Shown here in pieces: positions 26,356 to 35,310 of a stretch of 64,000 nt of DNA. The notes below the pieces were generated by a model. The model did no database searches. It was not told the DNA's origin and worked only from the letters and a program-made list of their open reading frames with translations. The position numbers and the translations under genes were made by a program. Source of the DNA: Asaia siamensis. Its GTDB lineage: Bacteria > Pseudomonadota > Alphaproteobacteria > Acetobacterales > Acetobacteraceae. The stretch spans positions 1 to 64,000 of the forward strand of contig NZ_BMCH01000004.1 in assembly GCF_014635085.1 (NCBI RefSeq). Reading direction: 5' to 3'. The first letter of the stretch is position 1, and each line of letters opens with the position of its first letter.

Positions 26356-26414
26356 ACCCAGTGCCTGCTCCCGCGCCTCAGGCGGGAGCCTCTTTTCAAG
26401 CTAAGGATAGTCTC

Positions 26415-28028
26415 ATGCCGAAACAGGCAAAAACCTGCGACGTCATCGTTATTGGTGCCGGCGCGGCAGGCTGTGTCGTGGCCGGTCGCCTGGCCGAGCG
26501 CAGCACCGCTTCTGTGGTCGTTCTCGAAGCCGGGCTCAATGATTTCGACCCGCTGATCCATATTCCTGCAGGCTTTGCCAAGATCCTGCAGAAGGACTGG
26601 CATGTCTGGGCCTATGATACGGCGCTCCAGAAGCAGCTCGACGGCACCACAAGACGCTATCGCTCCGGGCGTGTGGTCGGGGGTGGCTCGTCGATCAATG
26701 CCATGTGCTACGTCAGAGGGCAGAAGCAGGATTTCGATCGCTGGCAGGAAGCTGCGGGTGAGGGAGCGTCCTGGGATTTCGAGACCATGCTGCGTCACTT
26801 CCGGGCCCAGGAATGCAACGACACGTTCCATGATCGTTTCCACGGGATTGACGGTCCGCTCAGGATTTCCCTGCCCAAAGGGATCAATGCGCTGAATGCA
26901 GGCTGTCTGAAAGCCTTTCAGGAAGCAGGTCTGCCCTACAATCCGGATTACAACGGCGAGAGCCAGCGTGGTGTCTCCCCCGTTCAGGGCAATTATGCCG
27001 ATGGGCGTCGCTGCAGCGCGGCCGATGCCTTCCTGCGCCCTGCACTCCGGTCCGGACGTGTGGAACTTCGCACCAGCGCAACTGTCACCCGCATCCTGAT
27101 CGACAAGGGCCGTGCCATCGGCGTGGAATATGTGAGCCGGGGAAAGCGTCACAGGCTTTTCGCCGGGCAGGTTGTCGTCAGTTCGGGCGCGATCCATACG
27201 CCAAAGCTCCTGATGCTGTCAGGCATCGGTGCAGCCGACCAGCTCACGGGGCTCGGGGTGCAGATACGCCATGACTCACCGGAAGTCGGTCAAAATCTTG
27301 CGGACCACCCCATCGTGCCGCTGAAGGCTTTCTGCCGCGACGGTTTTGGTTATCAGCGTTCAGCCCAGGGACTGGGGGCCTTGGCAACAGGTCTGCGCTA
27401 TCTCCTGACGAAAACCGGCCCGGCTGCGAGCAATGCGATCGATACCGTGTCCTATTTCGATCCGCAGGACCCGGCAGCAGAGCCGAGCATCCAGTGCTAT
27501 CACGCGCCGATTATCTCAGAGGACGGGCTGAGTCCGTCAGGCAAGCAGGCGGGGGTGACCTTTGAACTTGTGGTGCTTCAGCCACAAAGCCGTGGGAGCA
27601 TCACACTCGGCAGCCTTGATCCTCGTGCGATGCCACGTATCGATCCGAATTTTTTCGGTGAGACGCAAGATCTCGACCTTGCCGTCAAATCAGTGCGCTA
27701 TATGCGCGACGTCATGACGCAGCCCTCGCTCCAGCGCATTCTCACGGCCGAGGTCGCGCCAGGAATCGAGCGTCAGAGCGACGCTGAACTGGCGCAGTGG
27801 GTCAGACGGGTGGCAACGACCATGTGGCACCCTGTAGGAACCTGTCGTATGGGCGCCGATGACCGTGCGGTGGTCGATAGCCGTTTGCGCGTGAACGGTA
27901 TTGAGAACCTGCGTGTGATCGATGCCTCCATCATGCCCAATATCACGAGCGGCAATACCAACGCGCCGACCATGGCCCTTGCGCGCCACGGGACTGATAT
28001 GATGATCGACGATCTCTGCCTTGCCTGA
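26415..28028 (+). CDS. GMC family FAD-dependent oxidoreductase (choline/alcohol dehydrogenase-like)
   Basis: This 537-residue flavoprotein oxidises an alcohol. The FAD fold is DVIVIGAGAAGCVVAGRLAE at the N-terminus; GMC signature 1 is VVGGGSSINAMCYVRGQKQDFDRW and signature 2 is SSGAIHTPKLLMLSGIG. The catalytic His is in WHPVGTCRMG. There is no signal peptide, so it is cytoplasmic. ATG 26415 follows AAGGATAG; an earlier in-frame ATG overlaps the dehydrogenase gene. It forms a likely operon with the aldehyde dehydrogenase under the LysR regulator. The exact alcohol is not visible in the sequence. Confidence 0.9.
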   Translation: MPKQAKTCDVIVIGAGAAGCVVAGRLAERSTASVVVLEAGLNDFDPLIHIPAGFAKILQKDWHVWAYDTALQKQLDGTTRRYRSGRVVGGGSSINAMCYVRGQKQDFDRWQEAAGEGASWDFETMLRHFRAQECNDTFHDRFHGIDGPLRISLPKGINALNAGCLKAFQEAGLPYNPDYNGESQRGVSPVQGNYADGRRCSAADAFLRPALRSGRVELRTSATVTRILIDKGRAIGVEYVSRGKRHRLFAGQVVVSSGAIHTPKLLMLSGIGAADQLTGLGVQIRHDSPEVGQNLADHPIVPLKAFCRDGFGYQRSAQGLGALATGLRYLLTKTGPAASNAIDTVSYFDPQDPAAEPSIQCYHAPIISEDGLSPSGKQAGVTFELVVLQPQSRGSITLGSLDPRAMPRIDPNFFGETQDLDLAVKSVRYMRDVMTQPSLQRILTAEVAPGIERQSDAELAQWVRRVATTMWHPVGTCRMGADDRAVVDSRLRVNGIENLRVIDASIMPNITSGNTNAPTMALARHGTDMMIDDLCLA

Positions 28029-28050
28029 ATCCGATCAGGCCGGGCGAGCG

Positions 28051-29382
28051 TCAGTATCCTCCGGCCTCACGGTCCAGCATGAACTGGTCTGCTTCTTCGT
28101 CGAAGTCGAAAAGCTCGGTATAGCGCGCCCAGTTTGTGGCGGTCATGAGGGTCTGTTCGGCATAGCCGGGGGACATCGTGGCCTCCAACTCCTCACGGAA
28201 GCGATCCGCGCCCGTGCGATGGCCCGAGCGCTCGTCCAGAACGGCGCGAATGGAGCGGATGAGCGGTATGTGATGAAGCAGGGCGGTGCGCATGATCTCG
28301 CGGCGTTCATCCTGATCGGCCTGAACGAAGCGAATGCCTGCCTCTGTCATGAGAATATCGCCGTCTTCGAGTTCGGCGAGTTCAAGCAGCTGCAAAGACT
28401 CTCCCAGCGGGAAGAGATCGTCGAGCGCCATCTGCAATCTTTCGGCGAGATGGGGCAGGTCGGCGCGCCCGTTGAGCGGGGCTGCAGCCAGGGTCTCGAG
28501 CAGGCCAACAAGCACATTGATCGGGATCGGCGGAAGCACCAGCGCCATGGGATGCGGCGCCGGGGCTGGTGCGCTGCTCTCCAGGCTGGCTTCGGAGACG
28601 ATCGGCGCGCGGCGTGTCATGAGCGTGTAGATATGATCGACAAATTGCCTGAATTCGGCGTCGTCGCGGTTGCGCGGATGAGGGAAAGGCACGGTCAATT
28701 CATGCGACACCCGTCCCGGATTGGACGAAAACAGCAGAATGCGGTCGCACATTAGCACGGCCTCTTCGACGTCATGCGTGACCAGCATCATCGCCCGCGT
28801 AGGCAGGCGATTTTCGGACCAGAGTTCGATCAGATCCGTACGCAGGTTTTCTGCCGTCAGCATGTCGAGCGACGAGAAAGGCTCGTCCATGAGTAGCAGA
28901 TCGGGCTCCATGACCAGCGCGCGTGCCAGCCCCACACGCTGCTGCATCGCGCCGGAAAGCTCTTTCGGCAACGCATTCTCGTAGCCGTTCAGTCCGATCA
29001 GGTCGATCAGGTCGTCACAGCGCCTTTCGCAGTCGATCCGTGGCAGACGTTTGGCTTCAAGGCCGAGCATGATGTTCTGCTGTACGGTCAGCCAGGGAAA
29101 CAGCGCGAAGGACTGGAACACCATGGCGATATCGGGTGTCGGTCCGGCGAGAGGGGCGCCTTTCCAGATGATCTCGCCTGCGCTCGGCGGTATCAGTCCC
29201 GACGCAATGCGCAGTAGCGTACTCTTTCCTGAGCCGGAGCGCCCGACGAGGCCCACGATCTCGCCCGCGTGAAGGTCGAAGCTCACATCCTCAAGCACCG
29301 GCAGGTCGGTGCTGCTCTGCTTCTGATAGACCTGAAGACAATTGCGGATCGAGAGCAGGATTTCCTGCATGTCAGGCTCCAT
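28051..29382 (-). CDS. NitT/TauT-type ABC importer ATPase with C-terminal AAA-associated domain
   Basis: The 443-residue protein has a normal ABC domain: Walker A GRSGSGKS, Q-loop FQSFALFPW, signature LSGAMQQR, Walker B LLLMDEPFSSLD, and H-loop THDVEEA. The signature has Ala where LSGGM is usual. After a Pro/Ala linker (about 275-290) comes an AAA-associated-type domain (LVGLLETLAAAPLNGRADLPHLAERLQMALDDLFPLGESLQLLEL), present only in a subset of nitrate/sulfonate-type ATPases. The start is 2 bp after the permease stop, so they are co-translated. It is convergent with the GMC gene. The transported ion or compound cannot be read from the sequence. Confidence 0.88.
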   Translation of the reverse strand: MEPDMQEILLSIRNCLQVYQKQSSTDLPVLEDVSFDLHAGEIVGLVGRSGSGKSTLLRIASGLIPPSAGEIIWKGAPLAGPTPDIAMVFQSFALFPWLTVQQNIMLGLEAKRLPRIDCERRCDDLIDLIGLNGYENALPKELSGAMQQRVGLARALVMEPDLLLMDEPFSSLDMLTAENLRTDLIELWSENRLPTRAMMLVTHDVEEAVLMCDRILLFSSNPGRVSHELTVPFPHPRNRDDAEFRQFVDHIYTLMTRRAPIVSEASLESSAPAPAPHPMALVLPPIPINVLVGLLETLAAAPLNGRADLPHLAERLQMALDDLFPLGESLQLLELAELEDGDILMTEAGIRFVQADQDERREIMRTALLHHIPLIRSIRAVLDERSGHRTGADRFREELEATMSPGYAEQTLMTATNWARYTELFDFDEEADQFMLDREAGGY

Positions 29383-29384
29383 GG

Positions 29385-31088
29385 TCAGTTCTGAGGAGGG
29401 AGGATGCGTCGGCGGATTTGCACACGCAGGGGGTGCCAGACCAGAATCTCACCAAGGGCAATGCAGAGCGTGAGCACGGCGGCGCCCAGCACGACACGCG
29501 GCAGATCGCCTGTCTCGATGGCATGGGCGACATAGGCGCCGATGCCGCTGCCGTCGCGATTCTGCAGGGTCCATGACGAGCGTTCGGCGAGTATCAGGAT
29601 TGTCCATCCGGTCATGGACGCCGTGCTGACAGCTTCGAGCAGGGCAGGCGCGAGGCCGGGCAGTAGCACACGGCTCCACCACAGCCAGCCCCTGATCTGC
29701 AGGTTCCGGGCCGCCTGCAGGAGGTCGACAGGATAGCTGCGCATGCCGCGCAGGATCTGGGCCAGAAGCAGGCCCTGCACGAAGAAGAAACAAAGGATCA
29801 GCGGCCAGACAAGCGGCGAGAAATTCAGCGTCGTCAGGGCGAGGCACAGAACGGGGAACAGAATGTTCTTTGGATAAAGCGTCAGAAACCGGGCCGTGAC
29901 GCGGGCTATCGCGGCACGACGCGCAGACAGGCCGAGCCATACCCCAAGAGGCAGCCAGAGAGCGATCGCCAGCACCAGGGCGGCTGTCATGCGCAGCGCC
30001 GAAATGAGGCTCTGCTCGACAACGATCTCGAGATCGACAAGGGCGAGAGCATGATGACGATAGAAAAAGCCGACAACGATCAGGAGCAGAAAAAGACCTG
30101 AAGACAGGCCTATGAGCGGTGAGGGCGAGACGCTGTGAACGACAGGGCGAAAACCTGTTCCCCCCCATCTCATATCGCCGAGCCAGGCCAGTGCGCGGCG
30201 CAGTCTTTCGCCTGCGCGCTTGAGCAGACGCGTGCGTCGCCAGAATTTCAGCATCCAGGGATCGGGCGCGCCGTCGAAGAGAGGGTGCAGTCGATAGCGA
30301 TCGGCCCAGATCTGCCAAGGGAAAACGAGGCAGGAATCATACAGAAAGGCCAGAATACCGATCAGGATCGCCGCGATAGCCGTTTGCCACAGCGAGCCGA
30401 TGGCTGCTGCCTGCGCCGCATGGGCGCCCAGACCCGGACGCGATGACAATGCGCCATTGACCGGCAGCATTTCGGTGGCAATCAGAACGCACCAGGCCAG
30501 AGGCATGGCGCGGGCCAGAGCGGTCACTCCTGCGGGAATGGCGAAAGGCGCCTCCAGCCGCCAAAGGCGCTGCCAGCTGGTGAGCCCTAGGCCGCGTGTC
30601 GCCTCCTCGAGCGTGCGGGGTATCTGTGTCCAGGCTCCAAGTGCCGCAGTGGCAATGGGCGCGGCAAAACACAGGGACGTCGTCCCGATGGCCGCGACCT
30701 CGAAACCCAGAAGGCGCAGAAAAGGCAGAAGGCAGAGCAGGGGCACCATATGCATGCCACCCAGAGCCGTCCCGACCGCACCACGCAGCACAGGCAGCTT
30801 GGCTGCGAGCAGCGCCAGAACTGCCCCCAGAAGCGATCCGGTGAGCGTCGCACCGATCATGCGCAGAGCCGTATGCCCGAAATCGCCAAGCAGCACCTGC
30901 AACCCTGCCAGCGAGCGGAAATGCGGCGTGATCAACCCGCCATGATGGAAAGGGGTCAGCCGTGACGGCAGGAAGCGCGAGAACAGCGCCAGAGCAGCGA
31001 CCACGATAAGCGTGCCAACGAGCGATGCCGTAAGCCCCGATTTTCGATCCGCTCCGCGTGTGCCGCGTCGCACCCGTAATGGCGACAT
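29385..31088 (-). CDS. ABC importer permease, two fused BPD_transp_1 domains
   Basis: The 567-residue inner membrane protein contains two complete permease domains in one chain. Each has an EAA loop: EEATRGLGLTSWQRLWRLEAPF in the first half and LLQAARNLQIRGWLWWSRVLLPG in the second, each surrounded by about six hydrophobic helices. The ATG at 31088 follows GGAAGGAG, a strong site; the longer open frame is not needed. It is the first gene of a two-gene transcript. No periplasmic substrate-binding protein is encoded next to it, which is unusual for an importer. The promoter must lie in 31089-31294. Confidence 0.88.
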   Translation of the reverse strand: MSPLRVRRGTRGADRKSGLTASLVGTLIVVAALALFSRFLPSRLTPFHHGGLITPHFRSLAGLQVLLGDFGHTALRMIGATLTGSLLGAVLALLAAKLPVLRGAVGTALGGMHMVPLLCLLPFLRLLGFEVAAIGTTSLCFAAPIATAALGAWTQIPRTLEEATRGLGLTSWQRLWRLEAPFAIPAGVTALARAMPLAWCVLIATEMLPVNGALSSRPGLGAHAAQAAAIGSLWQTAIAAILIGILAFLYDSCLVFPWQIWADRYRLHPLFDGAPDPWMLKFWRRTRLLKRAGERLRRALAWLGDMRWGGTGFRPVVHSVSPSPLIGLSSGLFLLLIVVGFFYRHHALALVDLEIVVEQSLISALRMTAALVLAIALWLPLGVWLGLSARRAAIARVTARFLTLYPKNILFPVLCLALTTLNFSPLVWPLILCFFFVQGLLLAQILRGMRSYPVDLLQAARNLQIRGWLWWSRVLLPGLAPALLEAVSTASMTGWTILILAERSSWTLQNRDGSGIGAYVAHAIETGDLPRVVLGAAVLTLCIALGEILVWHPLRVQIRRRILPPQN

Positions 31089-31294
31089 GTGCTCCTTCCT
31101 TGTGTCTGGCTTTCGGCCAGGCTGTTCCTGAATCCTCACGGAAACAGATGAAAACCCGGCATCCTGCCACTCAGAGCCTGCACGCAACCAGTCGAGACCG
31201 GCTGGTTCAGGCTCAGAAACCTGGTATCAAAAAGCCCTGTATCGATCGGTCAGAATCTGCCGGTCGGCCACGGTATGAAAGAGGGCAGAGAGCC

Positions 31295-31756
31295 TCAGGA
31301 GGCGCGGGCGATACCCGTGCTGCCAAAGCCACCAGCGCCACGTGAGGTCTCATCCAGTTCAGAAACTTCAACCCATGTCAAACGAATGACGGGGGCGAGC
31401 ACAGCCTGGGCGATGCGCATGCCGCGTGAGATCACGAAATCCTCCTTGCCGGTATTGAGCACGATGATACCGATCTCGCCGCGATAATCCTCATCGATTG
31501 TGCCCGGCGTGTTGGGAAGCGTGATGCCATGCTTGAGGGCGAGCCCCGAGCGCGGGCGTATCTGCAACTCATATCCCGCAGGCAGGCCGATTCTGAGCCC
31601 GGTCGGGATCAGGGCGCGTTCGCCCGATCTGATCACGACATCCTCGTTGATGGCAGCGAGAAGATCCATGCCTGCTGCACCGCTGCTGGCATAATGGGGA
31701 AGGTCCAGACCCTCTGCATGGGGAAGCCTGACGAGTTCAACGGGAAGCGGTGACAT
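31295..31756 (-). CDS. dut: dUTP diphosphatase
   Basis: The 153-residue trimeric dUTPase hydrolyses dUTP to dUMP and keeps uracil out of DNA. All five motifs are visible: [48 protein letters not shown] and the C-terminal arm [10 protein letters not shown]. It is the last gene of ubiE-coaBC-dut, 6 bp after coaBC. Confidence 0.97.
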   Translation of the reverse strand: MSPLPVELVRLPHAEGLDLPHYASSGAAGMDLLAAINEDVVIRSGERALIPTGLRIGLPAGYELQIRPRSGLALKHGITLPNTPGTIDEDYRGEIGIIVLNTGKEDFVISRGMRIAQAVLAPVIRLTWVEVSELDETSRGAGGFGSTGIARAS

Positions 31757-31762
31757 GAAGCC

Positions 31763-32965
31763 TTACCTTGGGGAAGAAGAAAAACGGGCCGCGATACGGG
31801 CGGCCAGAGATCTGGCGATGTCCGTCTTTGCCATTGCGGACCATGGCTCGATGGTATCGCCATCCAGAAAAAGAACGCGATTCTGATCGCCACCGAAAAC
31901 ATTGGTTCCGGTGCCGACATCATTGGCCAGCATCCAGTCACAGCCCTTGCGTCGCTTCTTGGCGATGGCATGAGCTTCCAGCGTTTCCGTTTCGGCCGCA
32001 AAGCCGATGACGAGCGATGGGCGAAGCGCACCCGGCTGCGAGAGCGTGGCAAGGATATCCGGGTTTTCGACCAGAGTGAGCTTCGGAGGCGCGCCGCCTT
32101 CTTTCTTGCGCTTCTGACTCGCCGTGTCCGCCACGCGCCAGTCGCCGACAGCCGCAGCGCAGATGGCGCAGTCCGCGGGCAGAGCGGCTTCGCAGGCCGC
32201 AAGCATCTCGACCGCCGTCGTAACATCGACGCGCGTGACGCCATCAGGGCAGGGCAGGGACGTTGGGCCGCTGACCAGCGTCACCTGTGCTCCGAGCTGC
32301 GCACAGGCAGCGGCAATGGCGTAGCCCTGCTTGCCGGAAGAATGATTGGCGATGAACCGCACAGGGTCGATAGGCTCATGGGTCGGGCCTGCCGTCACCA
32401 GAACATGCCGTCCCGAGAGGGGCTTATGTGGAAACAGGGCGTCTTCGATGGCGCTTGCGATGGCTTCCGGCTCGCTCAGGCGGCCAGGGCCGAATTCACC
32501 ACAGGCCATTTCGCCCTCATCCGGACCGACGAACAGGCAGCCGCGTGTACGCAGGAGACGAAGGTTCTCCTGTGTTGCGGGGTGCTGCCACATCCGCACA
32601 TTCATCGCCGGGGCGACCAGAACGGGCGTGTCAGTTGCGAGAAGAAGCGTCGTGGCCAGATCATCGGCAAAGCCATTGGCCATGCGCGCCACAAGATTGG
32701 CCGTTGCCGGGCAGATCACCAGCAGATCGGCACTGCGTGAGAGCGCGATATGGTCCATCTGGCTGTCTTCAGCCAGAGAGAGCAGTGCCGTATGGACCGG
32801 CGCGCCCGACAGCCCCTGCACAGAGAGCGGGGTCACGAAATGGGTGGCGGATTCGGTCAGCACGCATTCGACCGCAATGTCACGCTTGCGCAGCAGCCGG
32901 ATCAGTTCCAGCGATTTATAGGCGGCAATACCACCGCCTATGATCAGAATGACCCGGGCGCGCAT
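31763..32965 (-). CDS. coaBC: Bifunctional phosphopantothenoylcysteine decarboxylase/synthetase
   Basis: CoaBC makes 4'-phosphopantetheine for coenzyme A. The N-terminal FMN domain (about 1-180) has GGGIAAYKSLELIR, the PAMNVRMWQHPATQENL substrate clamp and the catalytic MACGEFGPGRL. The CTP-dependent synthetase half has TAGPTHEPIDPVRFIANHSSGKQGYAIA and ends with a lysine-rich loop KKRRKGCDWMLAND. 400 residues is normal. It lies 6 bp from ubiE and from dut, so the three genes are one operon. Confidence 0.97.
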   Translation of the reverse strand: MRARVILIIGGGIAAYKSLELIRLLRKRDIAVECVLTESATHFVTPLSVQGLSGAPVHTALLSLAEDSQMDHIALSRSADLLVICPATANLVARMANGFADDLATTLLLATDTPVLVAPAMNVRMWQHPATQENLRLLRTRGCLFVGPDEGEMACGEFGPGRLSEPEAIASAIEDALFPHKPLSGRHVLVTAGPTHEPIDPVRFIANHSSGKQGYAIAAACAQLGAQVTLVSGPTSLPCPDGVTRVDVTTAVEMLAACEAALPADCAICAAAVGDWRVADTASQKRKKEGGAPPKLTLVENPDILATLSQPGALRPSLVIGFAAETETLEAHAIAKKRRKGCDWMLANDVGTGTNVFGGDQNRVLFLDGDTIEPWSAMAKTDIARSLAARIAARFSSSPR

Positions 32966-32971
32966 GAAAGA

Positions 32972-33757
32972 TCAGAGCTTCCAGCCGGAATGGATCGCCG
33001 CGATCCCGCCGGAGAGATTCTGGTAGCTCACCTTTTCAAGCCCTGCCTCGCGCATCATTTCGGCCAGCACGTCCTGCTCGGGGAAGGTGCGGATGCTCTC
33101 TGCGAGGTAACGATAGCTCTCGGCGTCTTTTGCGATGATCTGGCCCATTTTTGGCAGAACGCCAAACGACCAGGCATCGTAGATCGGGGCGAGAGCTGCA
33201 ACCTGCACGCGGGAGAATTCGAGGCAGCAGAACTTGCCACCTGGGCGCAGCACGCGGCGGGCTTCACGCAGAACCGCACTCTTGTCGGTGCAGTTACGCA
33301 GGCCAAAGGCAATGGATACGCGATCGACACTGCGATCGGGCAGCGGAATCGCTTCGGCATCGACAACCGAGAATTCGATGTTGCTCAGATAGCCCTTGGC
33401 AGCCGCGCGCGAACGCCCGACTTCGAGCATGGAGGCGTTGATGTCGGTCAGTAGCGCCGGACCGCCATTGTTCTTCAGCCAGCCAAAGCTGATATCGCCC
33501 GTGCCACCAGCCAGATCTAGCAGCTTGAGGTCGCGCCTCGGCGCGAGGGTGGTGATGAAGATACGCTTCCAGACGCGATGGATGCCGAGCGACATCACAT
33601 CGTTCATCACATCGTAGCGGCCCGCTACGCTGTCGAAGACGGCGCGTACCAGCGGCTTCTTCTCGGCTTTCGGAACGGAGCGATATCCGAAATCGGTAGT
33701 CTCCTCCCTTTCGCCACTGGCTGATTCGGGACGGGGAAATGATGCGTTGTCGGTCAT
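32972..33757 (-). CDS. ubiE: Ubiquinone/menaquinone C-methyltransferase
   Basis: UbiE C-methylates the ubiquinone precursor ring using SAM. The 261-residue protein has VFDSVAGRYDVMNDVMSLGIHRVWKR, LDLAGGTGDISF (motif I) and RVSIAFGLRNCTDKSAVLREARRVLRPGG, all UbiE signatures. It is the first gene of ubiE-coaBC-dut. The ubiB gene, which commonly lies between ubiE and coaBC in other alphaproteobacteria, is missing here. It is divergent from mutM with only 30 bp between starts. Confidence 0.96.
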   Translation of the reverse strand: MTDNASFPRPESASGEREETTDFGYRSVPKAEKKPLVRAVFDSVAGRYDVMNDVMSLGIHRVWKRIFITTLAPRRDLKLLDLAGGTGDISFGWLKNNGGPALLTDINASMLEVGRSRAAAKGYLSNIEFSVVDAEAIPLPDRSVDRVSIAFGLRNCTDKSAVLREARRVLRPGGKFCCLEFSRVQVAALAPIYDAWSFGVLPKMGQIIAKDAESYRYLAESIRTFPEQDVLAEMMREAGLEKVSYQNLSGGIAAIHSGWKL

Positions 33758-33787
33758 GGTTCTCTGGATATAGTGTCGGCACCCAAG

Positions 33788-34657
33788 ATGCCAGAGCTAC
33801 CAGAAGTTGAAACCATCCTCATCGGATTAAGGGCGGCCCTCGATGGCCGCCGTATCATCAGCACGGAGGTCAGAAGTGATCTGCGCTGGCCCGTGCCTGA
33901 TGATCTTTCGATAAGGGCGGATGGCAAGAAAATCCGCGCGGCGACGCGTCTTGGCAAATACATGCTGATTGCGCTCATGCGTGGGCCGACGCTGCTCATT
34001 CATCTGGGCATGAGCGGGCGTATCCGTATCACCCAGTCTCGGCGCAAGGGGGCAGCCTATCTGCCGCTGCGTCACGAGCATGTCACCCTGACGCTCGATG
34101 ACGGTACGCGGGTCGGTCTTGTCGATCCGAGGCGCTTCGGCTGTTTTCTGCTGCTGGATTCAGGGCGTGAGCGTGAGCATCCGCTTCTGGCGAAGCTCGG
34201 GGCTGACCCTTTTTTGCCGGGATTCGACGCCCCCTATCTCGTGGCAAGGCTGATGGGCAAACGTTCGCCCATCAAGACGATGCTGCTCGATCAGCATGTC
34301 GTCGCAGGGCTCGGCAATATATATGTGTCGGAAATTCTTTTTCGTGCACGGATCAACCCGGAGAGGCGGGCCGCATCGCTGGTTGTCGATGAGGTGACGC
34401 GCATTGCCGAAGTGACGCCAGCGGTGCTCAGGGAGGCGATAGGCGCTGGTGGCTCGACATTGCGCGATTATGTTGATTCCGAGGGAAAACCGGGCGCTTT
34501 TCAGGAATTGCATCAGGTATACGGTCGGGAGGGTGAGCCTTGCCCCGAATGCCCGGGCTATCCCGCCTGTCACGGAATTCGTCGCGTAGTGCAGGCGGGG
34601 CGCTCCAGTTTCTACTGCCCGCGCCTTCAACCGCCACTTTCTTTAGAGGACGCTTGA
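33788..34657 (+). CDS. mutM: Formamidopyrimidine-DNA glycosylase with altered zinc finger
   Basis: MutM removes 8-oxoguanine and Fapy lesions from DNA. The catalytic proline must be the residue after Met, so the start is ATG 33788 (MPELPEVETI); the GTG at 33773 would bury it. HLGMSGR, the catalytic lysine region ATRLGKYML, and QHVVAGLGNIYVSEILFRARI are present. The C-terminal zinc finger is odd: C252-x2-C255 is followed by an insertion with C261-H262, then C277, and the usual fourth cysteine (CPxCQ) is Leu280 in YCPRLQ. The zinc may be held by an alternative set of cysteines. 289 residues is slightly longer than usual. Confidence 0.95.
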   Translation: MPELPEVETILIGLRAALDGRRIISTEVRSDLRWPVPDDLSIRADGKKIRAATRLGKYMLIALMRGPTLLIHLGMSGRIRITQSRRKGAAYLPLRHEHVTLTLDDGTRVGLVDPRRFGCFLLLDSGREREHPLLAKLGADPFLPGFDAPYLVARLMGKRSPIKTMLLDQHVVAGLGNIYVSEILFRARINPERRAASLVVDEVTRIAEVTPAVLREAIGAGGSTLRDYVDSEGKPGAFQELHQVYGREGEPCPECPGYPACHGIRRVVQAGRSSFYCPRLQPPLSLEDA

Positions 34658-34792
34658 CTGGCAGCGTCAAACTGGACTAAAGGCGAGCCCTCCGCTGGCT
34701 CTGCGTCTCTTTTAGAGATGATTGGCTGGCATGCTTTATTGTTGTCGCAAGGCAACCTAACAAGCCGAACAGAACAGGGCTGAAGAGTAGAA

Positions 34793-35062
34793 ATGGCTAA
34801 CACCGCCTCTGCGCGCAAGCGCATCCGTCAGAACGAGCGTCGCCGTGAGCGTAACGTTTCCCGTATGTCCCGCGTCCGCACCTTCGTGAAGAAGGTCGAA
34901 ACGGCCATTCTTTCGGGTGACAAGAACGCTGCCAACGATGCCCTGCGCGCCGCGCAGCCGGAAATGCAGCGCGCTGTTGGCAAGGGCGTCCTTGCTGCCA
35001 ACACCGTTAGCCGCAAGCTGTCGCGCCTTTCGGCTCGCATCAAGGCTCTGGCTTCGGCCTGA
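34793..35062 (+). CDS. rpsT: 30S ribosomal protein S20
   Basis: The 89-residue basic protein binds 16S rRNA early in 30S assembly. [21 protein letters not shown] and [27 protein letters not shown] are typical S20. Its position between mutM and dnaA, with its own leader of 135 bp and a strong terminator, fits single-gene expression. Confidence 0.98.
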   Translation: MANTASARKRIRQNERRRERNVSRMSRVRTFVKKVETAILSGDKNAANDALRAAQPEMQRAVGKGVLAANTVSRKLSRLSARIKALASA

Positions 35063-35073
35063 TCAGGCATGTG

Positions 35074-35098
35074 GATATCCTTGGTTTCCAAGGATATC
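35074..35098. repeat. Perfect 11-bp hairpin after rpsT
   Basis: GATATCCTTGG (35074-35084) and CCAAGGATATC (35088-35098) pair with a TTT loop. No T-run follows, and a true terminator lies 18 bp on. It may be a processing or mRNA-stability element of the rpsT transcript. Confidence 0.6.
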
Positions 35099-35115
35099 TG
35101 GTCTGAGACTACAAG

Positions 35116-35158
35116 AAAGAACGGGTGTGGCGACAGCGCCATGTCCGTTCTTTTTTTT
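35116..35158 (+). terminator. Terminator of rpsT
   Basis: AAAGAACGG (35116-35124) pairs with CCGTTCTTT (35145-35153), with an inner GGCG/CGCC hairpin, and eight T residues begin at 35151. It ends rpsT transcription before dnaA. Confidence 0.85.
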
Positions 35159-35310
35159 CGCCGGTCATCCGCTTCCAGGCTGATCGGATAAGCTTGCCTC
35201 TCCCGGTCCGTTTGCCCTATCCTGTCTGCCCTCAACCGGGGGATCGAACGGGGCGTTTTGCGCGGTCGTGACGGCTCCTGTCGTTTCTTTTATTGCAACT
35301 CGGGGGAGTG

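Noticed and set aside
35159-35310. Replication origin directly upstream of dnaA
   Set aside because: No DnaA box or AT-rich melting region is visible in this spacer.
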